A DNA stretch of 64,000 bases from Comamonas testosteroni (GCA_008727115.1 CP044131.1:1984001-2048000); one strand, 5' to 3'; positions 55,201-63,808 are shown, counted from the first letter of the stretch. Notes: generated by a model not told the origin, from the letters alone. Program-made: numbers and translations.

Positions 55201-55430
55201 ATACCCGCCACCGAGTTGACGGCCTCTTCGATCTTCTTGGTGACCTCGCTCTCCACGATCTCGGGCGAGGCGCCGGGGTACTCCACGCTCACCACGACCA
55301 CGGGGAATTCGATATTCGGGAATTGATCGACCTTGAGCCGCTGGTACGAAAACATCCCCAGCACCACAAAGGCCAGCATGAGCATGGTGGCCAGGACGGG
55401 GTTTTTCAGACTGATGCGCGTGAACCACAT
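52203..55430 (-). CDS. RND efflux pump inner-membrane protein (HAE1/AcrB-type)
   Basis: A 1075-residue RND transporter. It has the usual start ([25 protein letters not shown]), two large periplasmic domains and about 12 transmembrane helices. The central region carries [13 protein letters not shown] with the proton-relay aspartates, and the C-terminus ends with [13 protein letters not shown]. It is a drug/solvent-type proton antiporter. The start codon directly abuts the stop of the adaptor gene, so translation is coupled. Confidence 0.95.
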   Translation of the reverse strand: MWFTRISLKNPVLATMLMLAFVVLGMFSYQRLKVDQFPNIEFPVVVVSVEYPGASPEIVESEVTKKIEEAVNSVAGINALTSRSYEGTSVVIIEFQLHIDGRRAADDVREKVASVRPTLRDEVKEPRVIRFDPASTAVWSLAVLPDPHALHGETAPNGQSVTPPDAIALTSWADQVLKKRLENVRGVGAVNLVGATKREINIYLDPQALEAYSITPEQVAQAVRAENQDLPVGAIRSRAQERVVQIDARIQRPDEFARIIVAHRNGAPIRVGQLARVQDDAAELQTLALYNGSRTLLMSVQKAQDENTIEVVDGLNAAIAAIAPELPPGVRLQAIADNSRAIRVGVENVRQTLIEGAVLTVLIVFLFLNSWRSTVITGLTLPIALIGTFLFMYWFGFSINMVTLMALSLCVGLLIDDAIVVRENIVRHVQMGKNPYQAALEGTQEIGLAVLATTLSIVAVFLPIGFMGGIIGQFFHEFGITIVAAVLISMFVSFTLDPMLSSVWHDPAIHGHGEHGGKSLYDRTLGRVTAWVERMSDRLSDFYQGILRWSLAHKLLTLALALFIFIASIALVPLLGTEFVPKADFSETSVTFNTPEGSSIEATEAKAQQVTQILRELPEVRYTLTTINTGNASGKNYANIYVRLVDRHQRQRNVDEISAYLRPKLQAIAGIKVTHVGLRESVGGQKQVEFSLMGPDLDELARLSEIVQERIDDIPGLVDLDSSLKPNKPLVNIEVHRDAAADLGLSVGSMANSLRIWVAGQTVGNWRASDDQTYDVNVRLTPEARTTPQDLERLPFALSANDGSLRIVRLNQVASVLEGTGPSQINRRNLNREVAINANVYLRSTGEVSGDIGQALAGIPMPPGYSYQFSGAAKNMAESFGYAISALMLAIIFIYMILASQFKSFLQPLALMTSLPLTLIGVVLALMMFGSALSMFSIIGIVMLMGLVTKNAILLVDFAIRAREPQLDAATGQLLPGLPRSEALLLAARVRLRPILMTTLAMIFGMVPLAFAVTEGSEQRAPMGQAVIGGVITSSLLTLVVVPVVYCYLDDFAQWLRRKWLGADPKSSEPPHKAS

Positions 55431-56696
55431 TTACTGGCTCCTGCTGTTGTCCGCCGGGGCGGCTGTCGGTGCAGGCGCAAGCTCCACCAGCGTGCCTTCG
55501 CGCAAGGCACCCGAAGAGCCGGCCAGAGCACGCTCACCCGCATTCAGCCCTTTGAGAATCTGAACCCAGGTCACTCCGTCCACTGATGCCTGGCGGCCCA
55601 GCTCCACGCTCTTGTGCGCGATGCGCAGTTCTTGGAGTCCCGGCTGCTCATGCGAGCGCTCGGGCGCTCCAGAACCCGCAGGCGACTCCAGGCTTGTCAG
55701 CACTTGAACATAAGGCAAAGGCTTGTCGGTGCGAACTGCTGCCAGGGGAATGGCCAGCTGGCTGGAGTTGCCGGTAATGATGCTGCCTTGCAAGAAAAGG
55801 CCGGGACGCAGGTGGAAGCTGGGTTGGCTGATATCGCTTTGAAGCTTGGCTGCGTCCTGAATCGCCAAATACGTTGCCACGGTGCGTGAGCCGGTCTGGG
55901 CAATGGGGTTGATGCGCACCACCTTGGCGTGAACGGTGCTCGTGCCCTGAGCTGCTCCAGGCACTTGAAGCTCGGCCAGTTGTCCGACCTCGACTTGCAC
56001 CGAATCTGCCGGAGCCAGTTGGGCCATGATTTCCAGCTGGTTGGGGTCAACGACTTCGACGATGCGCGCCTCCACACCCACGCGTTCGCCGTCTTGTACA
56101 AAGCGCTGGGCAATCTGACCGTTCATGGGACTGAGAATGACGGCGTCGGTGACTGCCTTGCGAGTGGCGTCAGCCGCGGCCTGAGCGGCCGCCAGATTGG
56201 CCTTGGCAGTGTCAAGATTGGCCTGTGAGGTTGCCAGGGCCGTGGTGGAAATAAAGCCTTTTTGCACCAGTGCGGCATTGTTGTCATGATTGCGCTGGGC
56301 AATCAGCAGCTGGGCCTTGGAGGCGTCCGCCTGCTGCTGTGCCTGGCGCCAGCGGGCTTCGGACTCGGCAGCATCGATGCGAGCCAGTTGCTGGCCTTTT
56401 TTGACGCTGTCGCCCTCGCGCACCGTCAGGCCACGCAGCTCGCCGGAAGCGTAGGCTTTGACCACCGCGGAGTTCACCGCCTGCACCACGCCGTTCAAAG
56501 GAACTGTCAGGGCCAGTGGACGCTGCTCCACGCTGATGACTTCGCTGGCAGTCAGCTGTATGGGCAGCTCCTGCTGCACAGAGCTGTTGGCCACGGCTTG
56601 TTTTTTGTGCTGCAGATTGGAGGCGGCCCGCCAGCCGATGACGATCAGCAAGCCGATGAGGGTCAGACTCAGGGCCCAGCGGCCAGAAAGCTTCAT
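55431..56696 (-). CDS. RND efflux periplasmic adaptor
   Basis: A 421-residue membrane-fusion protein. An N-terminal anchor (WALSLTLIGLLIVIGW) is followed by a barrel-sandwich domain split around a hairpin (VKKGQQLARIDAAESEARWRQAQQQ ... AAQAAADATRKAV) and a beta-barrel. It should link the pump to the TolC channel. First gene of the pump operon. Confidence 0.93.
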   Translation of the reverse strand: MKLSGRWALSLTLIGLLIVIGWRAASNLQHKKQAVANSSVQQELPIQLTASEVISVEQRPLALTVPLNGVVQAVNSAVVKAYASGELRGLTVREGDSVKKGQQLARIDAAESEARWRQAQQQADASKAQLLIAQRNHDNNAALVQKGFISTTALATSQANLDTAKANLAAAQAAADATRKAVTDAVILSPMNGQIAQRFVQDGERVGVEARIVEVVDPNQLEIMAQLAPADSVQVEVGQLAELQVPGAAQGTSTVHAKVVRINPIAQTGSRTVATYLAIQDAAKLQSDISQPSFHLRPGLFLQGSIITGNSSQLAIPLAAVRTDKPLPYVQVLTSLESPAGSGAPERSHEQPGLQELRIAHKSVELGRQASVDGVTWVQILKGLNAGERALAGSSGALREGTLVELAPAPTAAPADNSRSQ

Positions 56697-56924
56697 GATG
56701 TGATTCCCTCGATGCAGGTTTTTGTATTTGTACGCTGCATCCTAGACATGTTGATGATGGTCTTTATTGCAAAGCAGCACGCAGTTTAGTGGGCGCGCTG
56801 CGGCACAGTGAGCTTTGAAAGCGGTCGATTGGTGTCAATGGGGCGAGGATTTGAGCTATGCTCGATAGGCACATAGGCGGCTGGTATATGAGCGGCAGGT
56901 GTGTTTGGATACAAGGAAACTGAG

Positions 56925-57461
56925 ATGGCTGTTGAAACCATTTATCTGGGCGGTGGTTGCTTTTGGTGCACAGAGGCGGTGTTTGACCGCGTGCGCGGCA
57001 TTGTGGATGTACAAAGCGGTTATGCCAATGGGCACCTGGATCACCCCAGCTACGATGACATCTGCACGGGCCAGACGGGCCACGCGGAAGTGGTGAAGCT
57101 GGACTTCGACCCCGCTGTGATCAGCCTGCGTGATTTGCTGCTGATTTTCTTCGGTACGCATGACCCGACTACGCCAAACCGTCAAGGCAATGATGTGGGC
57201 ACGCAATACCGCAGTGCCATCTTCACGACCCAGGCGCAGCAGGCCGATGTCGCAAAAAACCTGGTGGATGAAATGCAGGCCGAAAAAGCCTTTGATGCGC
57301 CCATCGTGACCCAGATCGAGCCCCTGACGAATTACTGGCCCGCCGAAGACTACCATCAGGATTATTTTTTGCAGCACCCCAACCAGGGCTATTGCGCCTT
57401 TGTGGTGGGGCCCAAGGTGCAGAAATTTCAGCACGCGTTCTCGCGCTGGCTCAAGGATTAA
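56925..57461 (+). CDS. msrA: Peptide-methionine (S)-S-oxide reductase
   Basis: A 178-residue MsrA. The active-site GCFWC is at residues 10-14, followed by GYANGHLDHPSYDDICTGQTGHAEVV, and YWPAEDYHQDYF near the C-terminus. It repairs oxidised methionine with thioredoxin. The ATG at 56925 follows AAGGA at good spacing; a short N-terminal extension to 56901 is unlikely. It is divergent from the RND adaptor. Confidence 0.95.
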   Translation: MAVETIYLGGGCFWCTEAVFDRVRGIVDVQSGYANGHLDHPSYDDICTGQTGHAEVVKLDFDPAVISLRDLLLIFFGTHDPTTPNRQGNDVGTQYRSAIFTTQAQQADVAKNLVDEMQAEKAFDAPIVTQIEPLTNYWPAEDYHQDYFLQHPNQGYCAFVVGPKVQKFQHAFSRWLKD

Positions 57462-57648
57462 ACCCAGTCTCGAGTTGAGGCGGTCGAGTGCAGATACACT
57501 CTGCAACCCTCGGCCTCTTGATTTATCTTGATCCATCTGGCTGCTTGCTGTTCACGAACGCTTTCACTGCTTCCACGTGTCAATCCATTCCTGTTTGCGT
57601 AGCCCCCACCGGTCAGCACCGTCTGACGGGAGCGCCAGCCTGCGTGCA

Positions 57649-58086
57649 ATGTGGGTAGAGCGCTGGAATATGCGATGGCTCATGGGGCTGCTGGCTCTGA
57701 GCCTGTTGCTGGGGCCGACGCTGGGTCAGATGCACCGAGCGGTGCATGCAGGAAGTGCTTCTTCCAGCACGGCCTTTGTGGCTCATGCTCACGCGATTCA
57801 GGCGGCTGCAGTCACAGCCGATGCAGCTGACTGCGCGACCGGTGCAAACGCCTGTGGCGCTGATCTGGCCTGGGTTCATGCCTTGTTTGCCGGCCATGGC
57901 CCAGCCGAGTGCCAACTGCTGGACCAGGCAAATCATGGCTATGCCGGCCCGCCAGCCGTACTGGCGTTTACTGCTGCAGCACCTCCATCGCTGCTCCCCC
58001 AGCCCCAGGCGCCCGCGCCAAGGACCATCTTTGTCGCTGCGCCACTGACGGCGCGTGCACCTCCCTCGCATCTCACGCTGGCGTAG
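57649..58086 (+). CDS. Small exported His/Cys-containing protein upstream of the ZnuD-like receptor
   Basis: About 145 residues (ATG at 57649; 57577 possible). A signal-like helix (MRWLMGLLALSLLLGPTLG) is followed by HRAVHAG, several histidines, two cysteines in DCATGANACG, and then FAGHGPAECQLLDQANHG. The tail is Pro/Ala-rich. The pattern H...C..C...GH...C...DQ..HG resembles DUF2946-type proteins, which often precede metal-related TonB receptors. A direct metal role is inferred from the position, not shown. Confidence 0.65.
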   Translation: MWVERWNMRWLMGLLALSLLLGPTLGQMHRAVHAGSASSSTAFVAHAHAIQAAAVTADAADCATGANACGADLAWVHALFAGHGPAECQLLDQANHGYAGPPAVLAFTAAAPPSLLPQPQAPAPRTIFVAAPLTARAPPSHLTLA

Positions 58087-58091
58087 GCGTG

Positions 58092-58113
58092 TTGTCATGC
58101 AGTGGCATGACAA
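58092..58113. promoter_or_regulatory. Perfect 9-bp inverted repeat before the ZnuD-like gene
   Basis: TTGTCATGC (58092-58100) pairs with GCATGACAA (58105-58113) around AGTG. It begins 6 bases after the upstream stop and is not followed by a T-run. It could be a weak hairpin or a binding site; it does not obviously match the Zur box I know (GTTATANNATAAC). Confidence 0.45.
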
Positions 58114-58138
58114 GCCCGCTTGCGTCAATAAATTCCAA

Positions 58139-58188
58139 ATTGATAGCTAATAGCGCTTGATACATAAGTGCTTGAGGCTGTTTTGATT
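58139..58188 (+). repeat. Degenerate Comamonadaceae-type intergenic repeat (copy 3)
   Basis: ATTGATAGCTAATAGCGCTT, then GATACATAAGTGCTTGAGGC and TGTTTTGA. GCGCTT pairs partly with AAGTGC. It lies upstream of the ZnuD-like receptor gene. Confidence 0.65.
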
Positions 58189-58256
58189 GAATTTTCTGTG
58201 CATGCTTTTTTGAGCCTGAAAGGCTTGCGTGTGCACGGTCAGTTTGCGGAACTGAG

Positions 58257-60425
58257 ATGTCTCAACGTTTTCTACACTCTTCAACACAGAGTTCTTCCAC
58301 CCCATTTTTTCACCTGCCTTCCAAGTCGGCTCTTGCTCGCGCCATCGAGGCACTGGAGCCCGCCGGACGCGGACTGGTTCTGACAACCGGGCTGAGCCTG
58401 TTGGTCTGTGCTCCCATGGCATTCGCTCAGACAGAGGCGGGGCAGTCAGAGGCCGCTTTGGCGGAAGTCACGGTGTCGGCAACCGGCCTGGCTGCGGGTG
58501 ATATGGCCACGCCCGTACAAGTGCTGGGCGAAGAAGAGCTGCGTCTGCGCCGCGCCGCGACGCTGGGTGAAACCCTGGCGGCCGAGCCAGGCATCCATGC
58601 CAGCCATTTCGGCGCTGGGGCCAGCCGGCCCGTGATTCGCGGCATGGATGGCGCGCGCGTGTCCGTGCTCAGCGATGGCTCGGAATTGCTCGATGCCTCG
58701 ACCGTCAGCCCTGACCATGCGGTAACCACCGAGCCCTTGCTGGCCAACCAGATCGAAGTACTGCGTGGTCCTTCGGCCTTGCTCTACAGCCCTGGTGCCA
58801 TGGGTGGCGTCGTGAATGTGCTGGATAACAAGATTCCAACCCAGGCACCCGATAAGGGTCTGGAAGGTTCAGCCGAGGTGCAGGCCGGCACGGCTGCAGG
58901 CATGTCGGCAGGCGCGTTCTCCCTGACCACGGCCACACCGCTTAAGAACGATAACGGTCAGCTGGTGCTGCATGCGGAAGGTGTGGCGCGCAACGCCGGA
59001 GACTATCGAGTGGGTAGCGGCTGGGGCCAGAACAAGGTTGCGGGCAGCTTCAGCCGTGGCAACACGGGCAGCGTAGGCCTGTCCTGGGTGGGCAATCAGG
59101 GCTATCTGGGTCTGGCCTATACGCGCCAGCAGGCCAAATACGGCCTGCCCGGCCATCAGCACAGTTTTGAAGGCTGCCATACCCATGGTGACCATCTGCA
59201 TTGCGGCGATCACGGCCATGGACATGGACACGAGGGACATGACCACGATCATGAGCACGGAGAAAGCGGCAGCGTTCCCGTGGTCGATCTGACCAATGAG
59301 CGCTGGGATTTGCGGGGTGAATGGCGCAAGCCCACAGCCGCTATTGCCGCCTTGCGCTTGCGTGGCGGTCTGACCAACTACCGCCACGATGAGATCGAGG
59401 GTGGCAGCGTGGCCACCCAGTTCAAGAACAAGGGCCATGACTTGCGTCTGGAAATGGAGCATGAGCCCATTGCCGGATGGCGTGGCACGCTGGGCCTGCA
59501 GACCCTCAAGCGCCGCTTCAGTGCCACGGGCGAAGAGGCCTATGTGCAGCCCACGGACACCCAGCGCCATAGCCTGTATCTGCTGGAGGAATACCGCTGG
59601 CAGGACTGGAGCTTTCAAGGGGCGTTGCGCCACGACCGCCAGCGCGTTGAAGCCGAGCTGAGCAATGAGCGGCGCAGTCACAATGCCACCTCGGCATCGC
59701 TGGGCACGGTCTGGAAGTTCCAACCCGGCTACAGTGCGTCGGCATCGTTCACCAGTGGCAGCCGTATGCCTACTGCCGAAGAGCTGTTTGCCAATGGCCT
59801 GCACATGGCCACGGCAACTTATGAGGTCGGCAACCCCAATCTGTCGCGCGAGCGTTCTCAGGCGCTGGACCTGGGCCTGGCCAAGACGGCCGGTGATACG
59901 AGCTGGAAGCTCAATGCCTATCACTACCGCATCAAGGGCTATATCTACGGCGCAACGCTGGATGCCCATGAAGGACTGCAACTGCTGCAATACACCCAGG
60001 GCAATGCGCGCTTTACGGGCTGGGAAGCCCAACTGAGCCAGCGCCTGAGCCGTGAATGGAGCGTGAGTGTCTTTGGGGATGGCGTGCGTGCGCGCCTGGA
60101 AGATGGCTCTGCTTTGCCGCGTATTCCGGCTTTGCGTGCGGGCTTGCGGGTCAATGCGCGCCTGGCTGGGTGGGATGGCATGGCGGAGTGGACACAAGTG
60201 CTGCGCCAGAACCGCACGGCGCAGTATGAGACCCAGACTCCGGGCTACGGCATGTTGAATCTGGGCGCCAGCTACCAATGGAAGAGTGGCGGCAATCAGT
60301 GGCAGTTCTACGTCAAGGGGCAGAACCTCACCAATCGTCTGGCCTATTCGGCAACGTCGTTCATCAAGAGCGCTGCACCGCTGACAGGCCGAAATCTGGT
60401 GGTGGGCTTGAGAATGGACTTCTGA
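58257..60425 (+). CDS. TonB-dependent receptor, ZnuD-like, with His-rich loop
   Basis: A 722-residue outer-membrane receptor. A long leader ends near LVCAPMAFAQ. The plug domain carries VTVSATGLAAGD, RPVIRGMDGARVSVLSDG, and LRGPSALLYSPGAMGGVVNVLDN. A loop at about residues 300-340 is very rich in histidine (HQHSFEGCHTHGDHLHC, then GHGHGHEGHDHDHEHG), which is the ZnuD hallmark for binding zinc. It probably imports zinc or a zinc complex with TonB energy. Other metals (nickel, cobalt) cannot be excluded. Confidence 0.9.
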   Translation: MSQRFLHSSTQSSSTPFFHLPSKSALARAIEALEPAGRGLVLTTGLSLLVCAPMAFAQTEAGQSEAALAEVTVSATGLAAGDMATPVQVLGEEELRLRRAATLGETLAAEPGIHASHFGAGASRPVIRGMDGARVSVLSDGSELLDASTVSPDHAVTTEPLLANQIEVLRGPSALLYSPGAMGGVVNVLDNKIPTQAPDKGLEGSAEVQAGTAAGMSAGAFSLTTATPLKNDNGQLVLHAEGVARNAGDYRVGSGWGQNKVAGSFSRGNTGSVGLSWVGNQGYLGLAYTRQQAKYGLPGHQHSFEGCHTHGDHLHCGDHGHGHGHEGHDHDHEHGESGSVPVVDLTNERWDLRGEWRKPTAAIAALRLRGGLTNYRHDEIEGGSVATQFKNKGHDLRLEMEHEPIAGWRGTLGLQTLKRRFSATGEEAYVQPTDTQRHSLYLLEEYRWQDWSFQGALRHDRQRVEAELSNERRSHNATSASLGTVWKFQPGYSASASFTSGSRMPTAEELFANGLHMATATYEVGNPNLSRERSQALDLGLAKTAGDTSWKLNAYHYRIKGYIYGATLDAHEGLQLLQYTQGNARFTGWEAQLSQRLSREWSVSVFGDGVRARLEDGSALPRIPALRAGLRVNARLAGWDGMAEWTQVLRQNRTAQYETQTPGYGMLNLGASYQWKSGGNQWQFYVKGQNLTNRLAYSATSFIKSAAPLTGRNLVVGLRMDF

Positions 60426-60450
60426 GTCACGCCATAGATTAAGGCCCTAA

Positions 60451-60489
60451 ATAGCAACTAGCCCAGTGTCAGCAAGGGCTAGTTGCTAT
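60451..60489. terminator. 14-bp perfect hairpin between convergent genes
   Basis: ATAGCAACTAGCCC (60451-60464) pairs with GGGCTAGTTGCTAT (60476-60489) around 11 bases. It lies between the ends of the receptor gene and the recombinase-like gene and overlaps the latter's stop. The arms resemble the repeat core AATAGC..CTAG, so it may be a repeat acting as a bidirectional terminator. Confidence 0.7.
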
Positions 60490-61574
60490 AAATAATGCTG
60501 CAAATGCCTGAGAGAGCGTGAATTGTTGACGCCAATTCTTTCAATCACTTCTGAAGCCGGAACGCCGGCGCGCAGCCATTGCACGATGGCGGTGTTGCGC
60601 AGCACCTGAGGCCCCACGCGCTGCAGCGGAAACTTCTGGCTGTCCTCGGGCTGAGCCTGATGGGCGCGCTGGATGATCTGAGAGGCCACATGAAACAGCA
60701 TGCGTACCGAGAGCTCGCCGCCACGGCGCGAATAGAAGACGATATGCGTGCCTTCGATCACGGATGGCCCGCGCTGCGCTGCACTGAATCTTCTCCAGGT
60801 CTGCAATGCCTCGGCTACGATGTCTGGCAATTCCAGCAACCGTTGCTGGGCATTGCGAGTGCCTTCGATCTGCAAGTAGCGGGGCAGGGGAGACTCGCCA
60901 TTGGCGATGGACTCTGAAGTGCCAGTCCAAATCTTCTCAGCACTGGAGCGTAAGTCCTTCCAAAGCAGGCAACGGACCTCTTCGGGAGCCAGCGCCATCT
61001 CATAAAGCAGCAGCAAGATCGCTCGGTCGCGGGCATTCTGGTAGCCATCGGCAGCTGGAAAGAAGCGTGGCAAGGCTTGCCAAAGCAGGGGAGGCAGGCA
61101 ATGCCCCTTGCCATCTTCGGCTGGTGGACGCTCTGCTGGCACAAGCCCTGTAGCGGGGTTGGATTCAATCCAGCCATGTTCCAGCGCATGATCGTAGATA
61201 CGCTCCAGCAAGCGCCAGTAGCGGCGCAGAGTCACGGGGCTGATCTTTCGATCAGGGTGGTGGTGGGCGCGTTGACCATCACGGATTTGCAAAAAACTCT
61301 GTACGTCTTGTGCAGAGGCCTGATGCCAGAGCTTGGCTGATGGGGCTTGATGAGAGGAGCGCTTTTGGGTTGAAAGAGGACTCCGGCCAGACAAGTGCAT
61401 AAGCCAGGACTGCCAAACCTTTTCGTAGTTGCCATCAGGAGATGAGTCCAGAGCATCCCAGCTCTTGCTGCCTTCATGCGCCAGCCATTCGCGAAACAAA
61501 TCAGCCCCCGAAGGAACTGCTGATGCCTTGCCGGATTGCTGATGGAGGACTGGTGTCTTGTATTCGCTATCCAT
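60486..61574 (-). CDS. Tyrosine recombinase-like protein with eroded active site
   Basis: A 362-residue protein with the integrase layout: an N-terminal SAM-like domain (about 75-135) and a C-terminal catalytic-like domain (about 160-362). Where active recombinases have GLRxSE, this one has LYEMALAPEEVRCLLW, so the first Arg is missing. At the HxxR position it has GPQVLRNTAIVQWL: Gln for His, Arg kept, Asn for the next His. A Tyr remains in LRHLQHYL. It is probably not an active XerC-type enzyme unless residues shifted. No att sites or phage genes adjoin. Confidence 0.75.
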   Translation of the reverse strand: MDSEYKTPVLHQQSGKASAVPSGADLFREWLAHEGSKSWDALDSSPDGNYEKVWQSWLMHLSGRSPLSTQKRSSHQAPSAKLWHQASAQDVQSFLQIRDGQRAHHHPDRKISPVTLRRYWRLLERIYDHALEHGWIESNPATGLVPAERPPAEDGKGHCLPPLLWQALPRFFPAADGYQNARDRAILLLLYEMALAPEEVRCLLWKDLRSSAEKIWTGTSESIANGESPLPRYLQIEGTRNAQQRLLELPDIVAEALQTWRRFSAAQRGPSVIEGTHIVFYSRRGGELSVRMLFHVASQIIQRAHQAQPEDSQKFPLQRVGPQVLRNTAIVQWLRAGVPASEVIERIGVNNSRSLRHLQHYL

Positions 61575-61586
61575 GCATTGATTTTA

Positions 61587-61599
61587 ATGTAACTTACAT
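61587..61599. promoter_or_regulatory. 13-base palindrome upstream of the recombinase-like gene
   Basis: ATGTAA, C, TTACAT. It lies 13-25 bases before the start codon (61574) within AT-rich sequence, so a bound protein would block initiation. Candidate autoregulatory or repressor site. Confidence 0.4.
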
Positions 61600-61654
61600 A
61601 GAATTTAATAAAGCAATTGATACTTGCCTGGTTACTTTAAAGATAGAAGAAGTG

Positions 61655-61676
61655 AAGGGGTTCTAAAGAACCCCTT
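61655..61676 (-). terminator. Terminator after pdxH
   Basis: AAGGGGTTC pairs with GAACCCCTT around TAAA, 28 bases past the pdxH stop. The A/T run on the far side is short. Confidence 0.75.
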
Positions 61677-61703
61677 GTCATTCAATAAAAAACTTTTCAG
61701 CTC

Positions 61704-62351
61704 TCAAGGAGCCAGCCGTTCTCTTCTCCAGTCCAGGCCTTCTTGGCGATAGACCAGTCGGTCATGCAGCCGGCTTTTACGGCCTTGCCAAAACTCCCAA
61801 CGTTCGGGAACCAGACGAAAGCCTCCCCAGTGCGGCGGGCGAGGAGGGTTAAGCAAAAATTGCGCACTGTATTTCGCTGCATTGGCGACCAGTACGCTGC
61901 GACCGCTGATCACCTGGCTCTGGGGACTCGCCCAGGCACCAATTCGGGAATCGAGGGGACGGCTGGCAAAGTAGGCATCACTTTCTTCGGCACTGACTCT
62001 TTCCACCTTTCCCTCGATACGAACTACACGCTCCAGCTCCACCCAGTGAAATTGCAAAGCAGCAAACGGGTTGCCCGCCAGTTGCTGGCCTTTGCGGCTT
62101 TCGTAATTGGTGTACCAGACAATCCCTCTTTCGTCGTAGCCCTTGATCAGCACTATTCGGGTGCTGGGTCGCATGTCACCGCTGACCGTTGCAACAGTCA
62201 TCGCGTTGGGTTCGAGAACATGGGCATTAACGGCCTCTTGCAGCCATTGATCAAACTGCTTCAGAGGATCAGCGTTGGAGGCGGATTCACTCAACTCTGC
62301 ACGCTCATAGCTTTTGCGCAGGTCGGCGATGGAAGTAGATAGGCTGCTCAT
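61704..62351 (-). CDS. pdxH: Pyridoxamine 5'-phosphate oxidase
   Basis: A 215-residue PdxH. It contains [15 protein letters not shown] FMN-binding sequence ([18 protein letters not shown]), [36 protein letters not shown] and [18 protein letters not shown], all family landmarks. It makes pyridoxal phosphate from PNP or PMP using FMN and oxygen. ATG at 62351; an extension to 62372 is possible. It is divergent from the nucleotidyltransferase gene by about 35 bases. Confidence 0.95.
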   Translation of the reverse strand: MSSLSTSIADLRKSYERAELSESASNADPLKQFDQWLQEAVNAHVLEPNAMTVATVSGDMRPSTRIVLIKGYDERGIVWYTNYESRKGQQLAGNPFAALQFHWVELERVVRIEGKVERVSAEESDAYFASRPLDSRIGAWASPQSQVISGRSVLVANAAKYSAQFLLNPPRPPHWGGFRLVPERWEFWQGRKSRLHDRLVYRQEGLDWRRERLAP

Positions 62352-62386
62352 GCTGCGTATTTTGCCGCGCACTCAATGCCAGCGTT

Positions 62387-63031
62387 ATGCTCGACCGCAA
62401 TATGCATGAAGAAGTTTTGCACTCGCCATCCATCCGCTCAGATCAGCCCTGCGTGCTGGTGCTTGCGGCAGGAAAAGGGGAGCGCTTTATCGCATCGGGT
62501 GGCAGAACCCACAAGCTACGGGCTATTTTGGGTGCTGAGACCGTCTTGCAGAACACACTGCGGGCCGTTCAGGCCTCAGGACTTGCCTGGCATGTCGAGT
62601 ACGGGCCGCATCCGGGCATGGGCGACAGCATTGCTGCAGCCGTCAAAGCAACGCAGCACTTTGGCGGTTGGCTGATTTTGCCGGCCGACCTGCCGTTGGT
62701 TCTGCCAGAGACACTGAGAGCTCTGGCCCTGCATCTCTCCCGTCTGCCAAAGCAAGAGCTGCACGTGATTCAAGCTTTTTATCAGGGCCGTAAAGGTCAC
62801 CCGGTGGCGTTCAGCCAGGCTGCAGGCCAAGCCCTTTGCCAACTCACTGGTGATCAAGGGGCAGCCTCTGTCACCAGACAGGCGGCACAAGCTCAGAAGC
62901 TGCAGCATTGGCAATGCGATGACATTGGTTGCGTGCTCGATGTGGATACCGTCCACGCCTTGGAACAGGCCCGCCAAGTCTTGGCAAAGAGGCTCCAGAT
63001 ACCGGTAACGGGCGGCGGACATAAGCCATGA
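62387..63031 (+). CDS. MocA-like nucleotidyltransferase
   Basis: A 214-residue nucleotidyltransferase. LVLAAGKGERFIASGG is the nucleotide-binding loop (GxGxRF form), followed by a KL (HKLRAIL), PADLPLV with the metal Asp, and GRKGHPVAF. This matches the MocA/MobA-like group that attaches CMP or GMP to molybdopterin. No molybdoenzyme genes adjoin. The start at 62387 overlaps the spacing to pdxH; 62402 is an alternative. Confidence 0.85.
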   Translation: MLDRNMHEEVLHSPSIRSDQPCVLVLAAGKGERFIASGGRTHKLRAILGAETVLQNTLRAVQASGLAWHVEYGPHPGMGDSIAAAVKATQHFGGWLILPADLPLVLPETLRALALHLSRLPKQELHVIQAFYQGRKGHPVAFSQAAGQALCQLTGDQGAASVTRQAAQAQKLQHWQCDDIGCVLDVDTVHALEQARQVLAKRLQIPVTGGGHKP

Positions 63032-63033
63032 AA

Positions 63034-63053
63034 AAGCCCCTGAAAAGGGGCTG
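63034..63053 (-). terminator. Terminator after sodC
   Basis: AGCCCC pairs with GGGGCT around TGAAAA. On the minus strand a T-run follows, about 35 bases past the sodC stop. Confidence 0.8.
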
Positions 63054-63087
63054 GATCAAGTCAAGGGGACGTGTGAACGAAGAACTC

Positions 63088-63699
63088 TTAAGCGCCGCGC
63101 TCTATGACTGCGCAGGCCAGTCGAGCCCCTGAATTGCCGGTAGGCTGAGTCGTGTAGTCGTCAGGATCCTTGTGTACGATTAAGGCGCGACCAAGAACTC
63201 CGTGGCTACCTCTGTCCAGCTTCAGCTCTTTGCTCACAAAATCAATAATTGCGACGCCTTGGTTGTCAGCCTCCAGACTGGGCAGATCGCCAAGATGGTG
63301 GGCTTTGCTGTCGCCGAACTTGCCATGGGCTTGCTGACTTGGATTGAAATGACCACCAGCGCTCAGGCCATCGCCGCTGGAGCAGTCGCCTTTTTCATGA
63401 ACATGAAATCCGTGCTCGCTGTTCGGCGCCAGCCCTTGTACACGACCTTGTATACGAATGCTGCCGTCAGTCTGAGGGAAAAACTGCACGGTACCGCTGA
63501 CCTGGCTGCCTTTGGTGGCCTCAAGGCGGGCAATGGACTGAATGCCTTTGCCATGAGATGCAGTCACAGGACTTTCAGTTGAAGAGGGCACAGTGGTGTT
63601 TTCAGTCGTCGAGCAAGCTGTCATGGCCATGGTCGAGGCGAGCATCAGGCCGCTCCAGGCTGGACGTGAAAAGAGGGCGGCAACACGGTTGGCGAACAT
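63088..63699 (-). CDS. sodC: Cu/Zn superoxide dismutase, lipoprotein-type
   Basis: A 203-residue SodC. The N-terminus has a lipobox-like MTAC after a hydrophobic stretch, so it is probably a lipoprotein. The metal site is in HGFHVHEKGDC, SAGGHFNPSQQAHG and GRALIVHKDPDD, with the second disulfide cysteine in ARLACAVI. It removes superoxide in the periplasm. Confidence 0.93.
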   Translation of the reverse strand: MFANRVAALFSRPAWSGLMLASTMAMTACSTTENTTVPSSTESPVTASHGKGIQSIARLEATKGSQVSGTVQFFPQTDGSIRIQGRVQGLAPNSEHGFHVHEKGDCSSGDGLSAGGHFNPSQQAHGKFGDSKAHHLGDLPSLEADNQGVAIIDFVSKELKLDRGSHGVLGRALIVHKDPDDYTTQPTGNSGARLACAVIERGA

Positions 63700-63780
63700 G
63701 TCAGTCTTTCCAGAATCAAAAAAGCCATTGTGCCGCAGCAGACTTATATTTCAAGTGTTTTTGGGACTAAAGCCAATACT

Positions 63781-63808
63781 GATAAGCGCTGTTAGCTATG
63801 TTTCAAAT
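63781..63808 (-). repeat. Degenerate Comamonadaceae-type intergenic repeat (copy 4, reverse)
   Basis: On the minus strand this reads CATAGCTAACAGCGCTTATC, matching the AATAGCT..TAGCGCTT core. It overlaps the last bases of the next gene. Confidence 0.55.

Noticed and set aside
60486..61574. Prophage or integrative element boundary next to the recombinase-like gene
   Set aside because: Neighbours are housekeeping genes (pdxH, sodC). No tRNA, direct repeats or phage genes were seen, and catalytic residues are missing.
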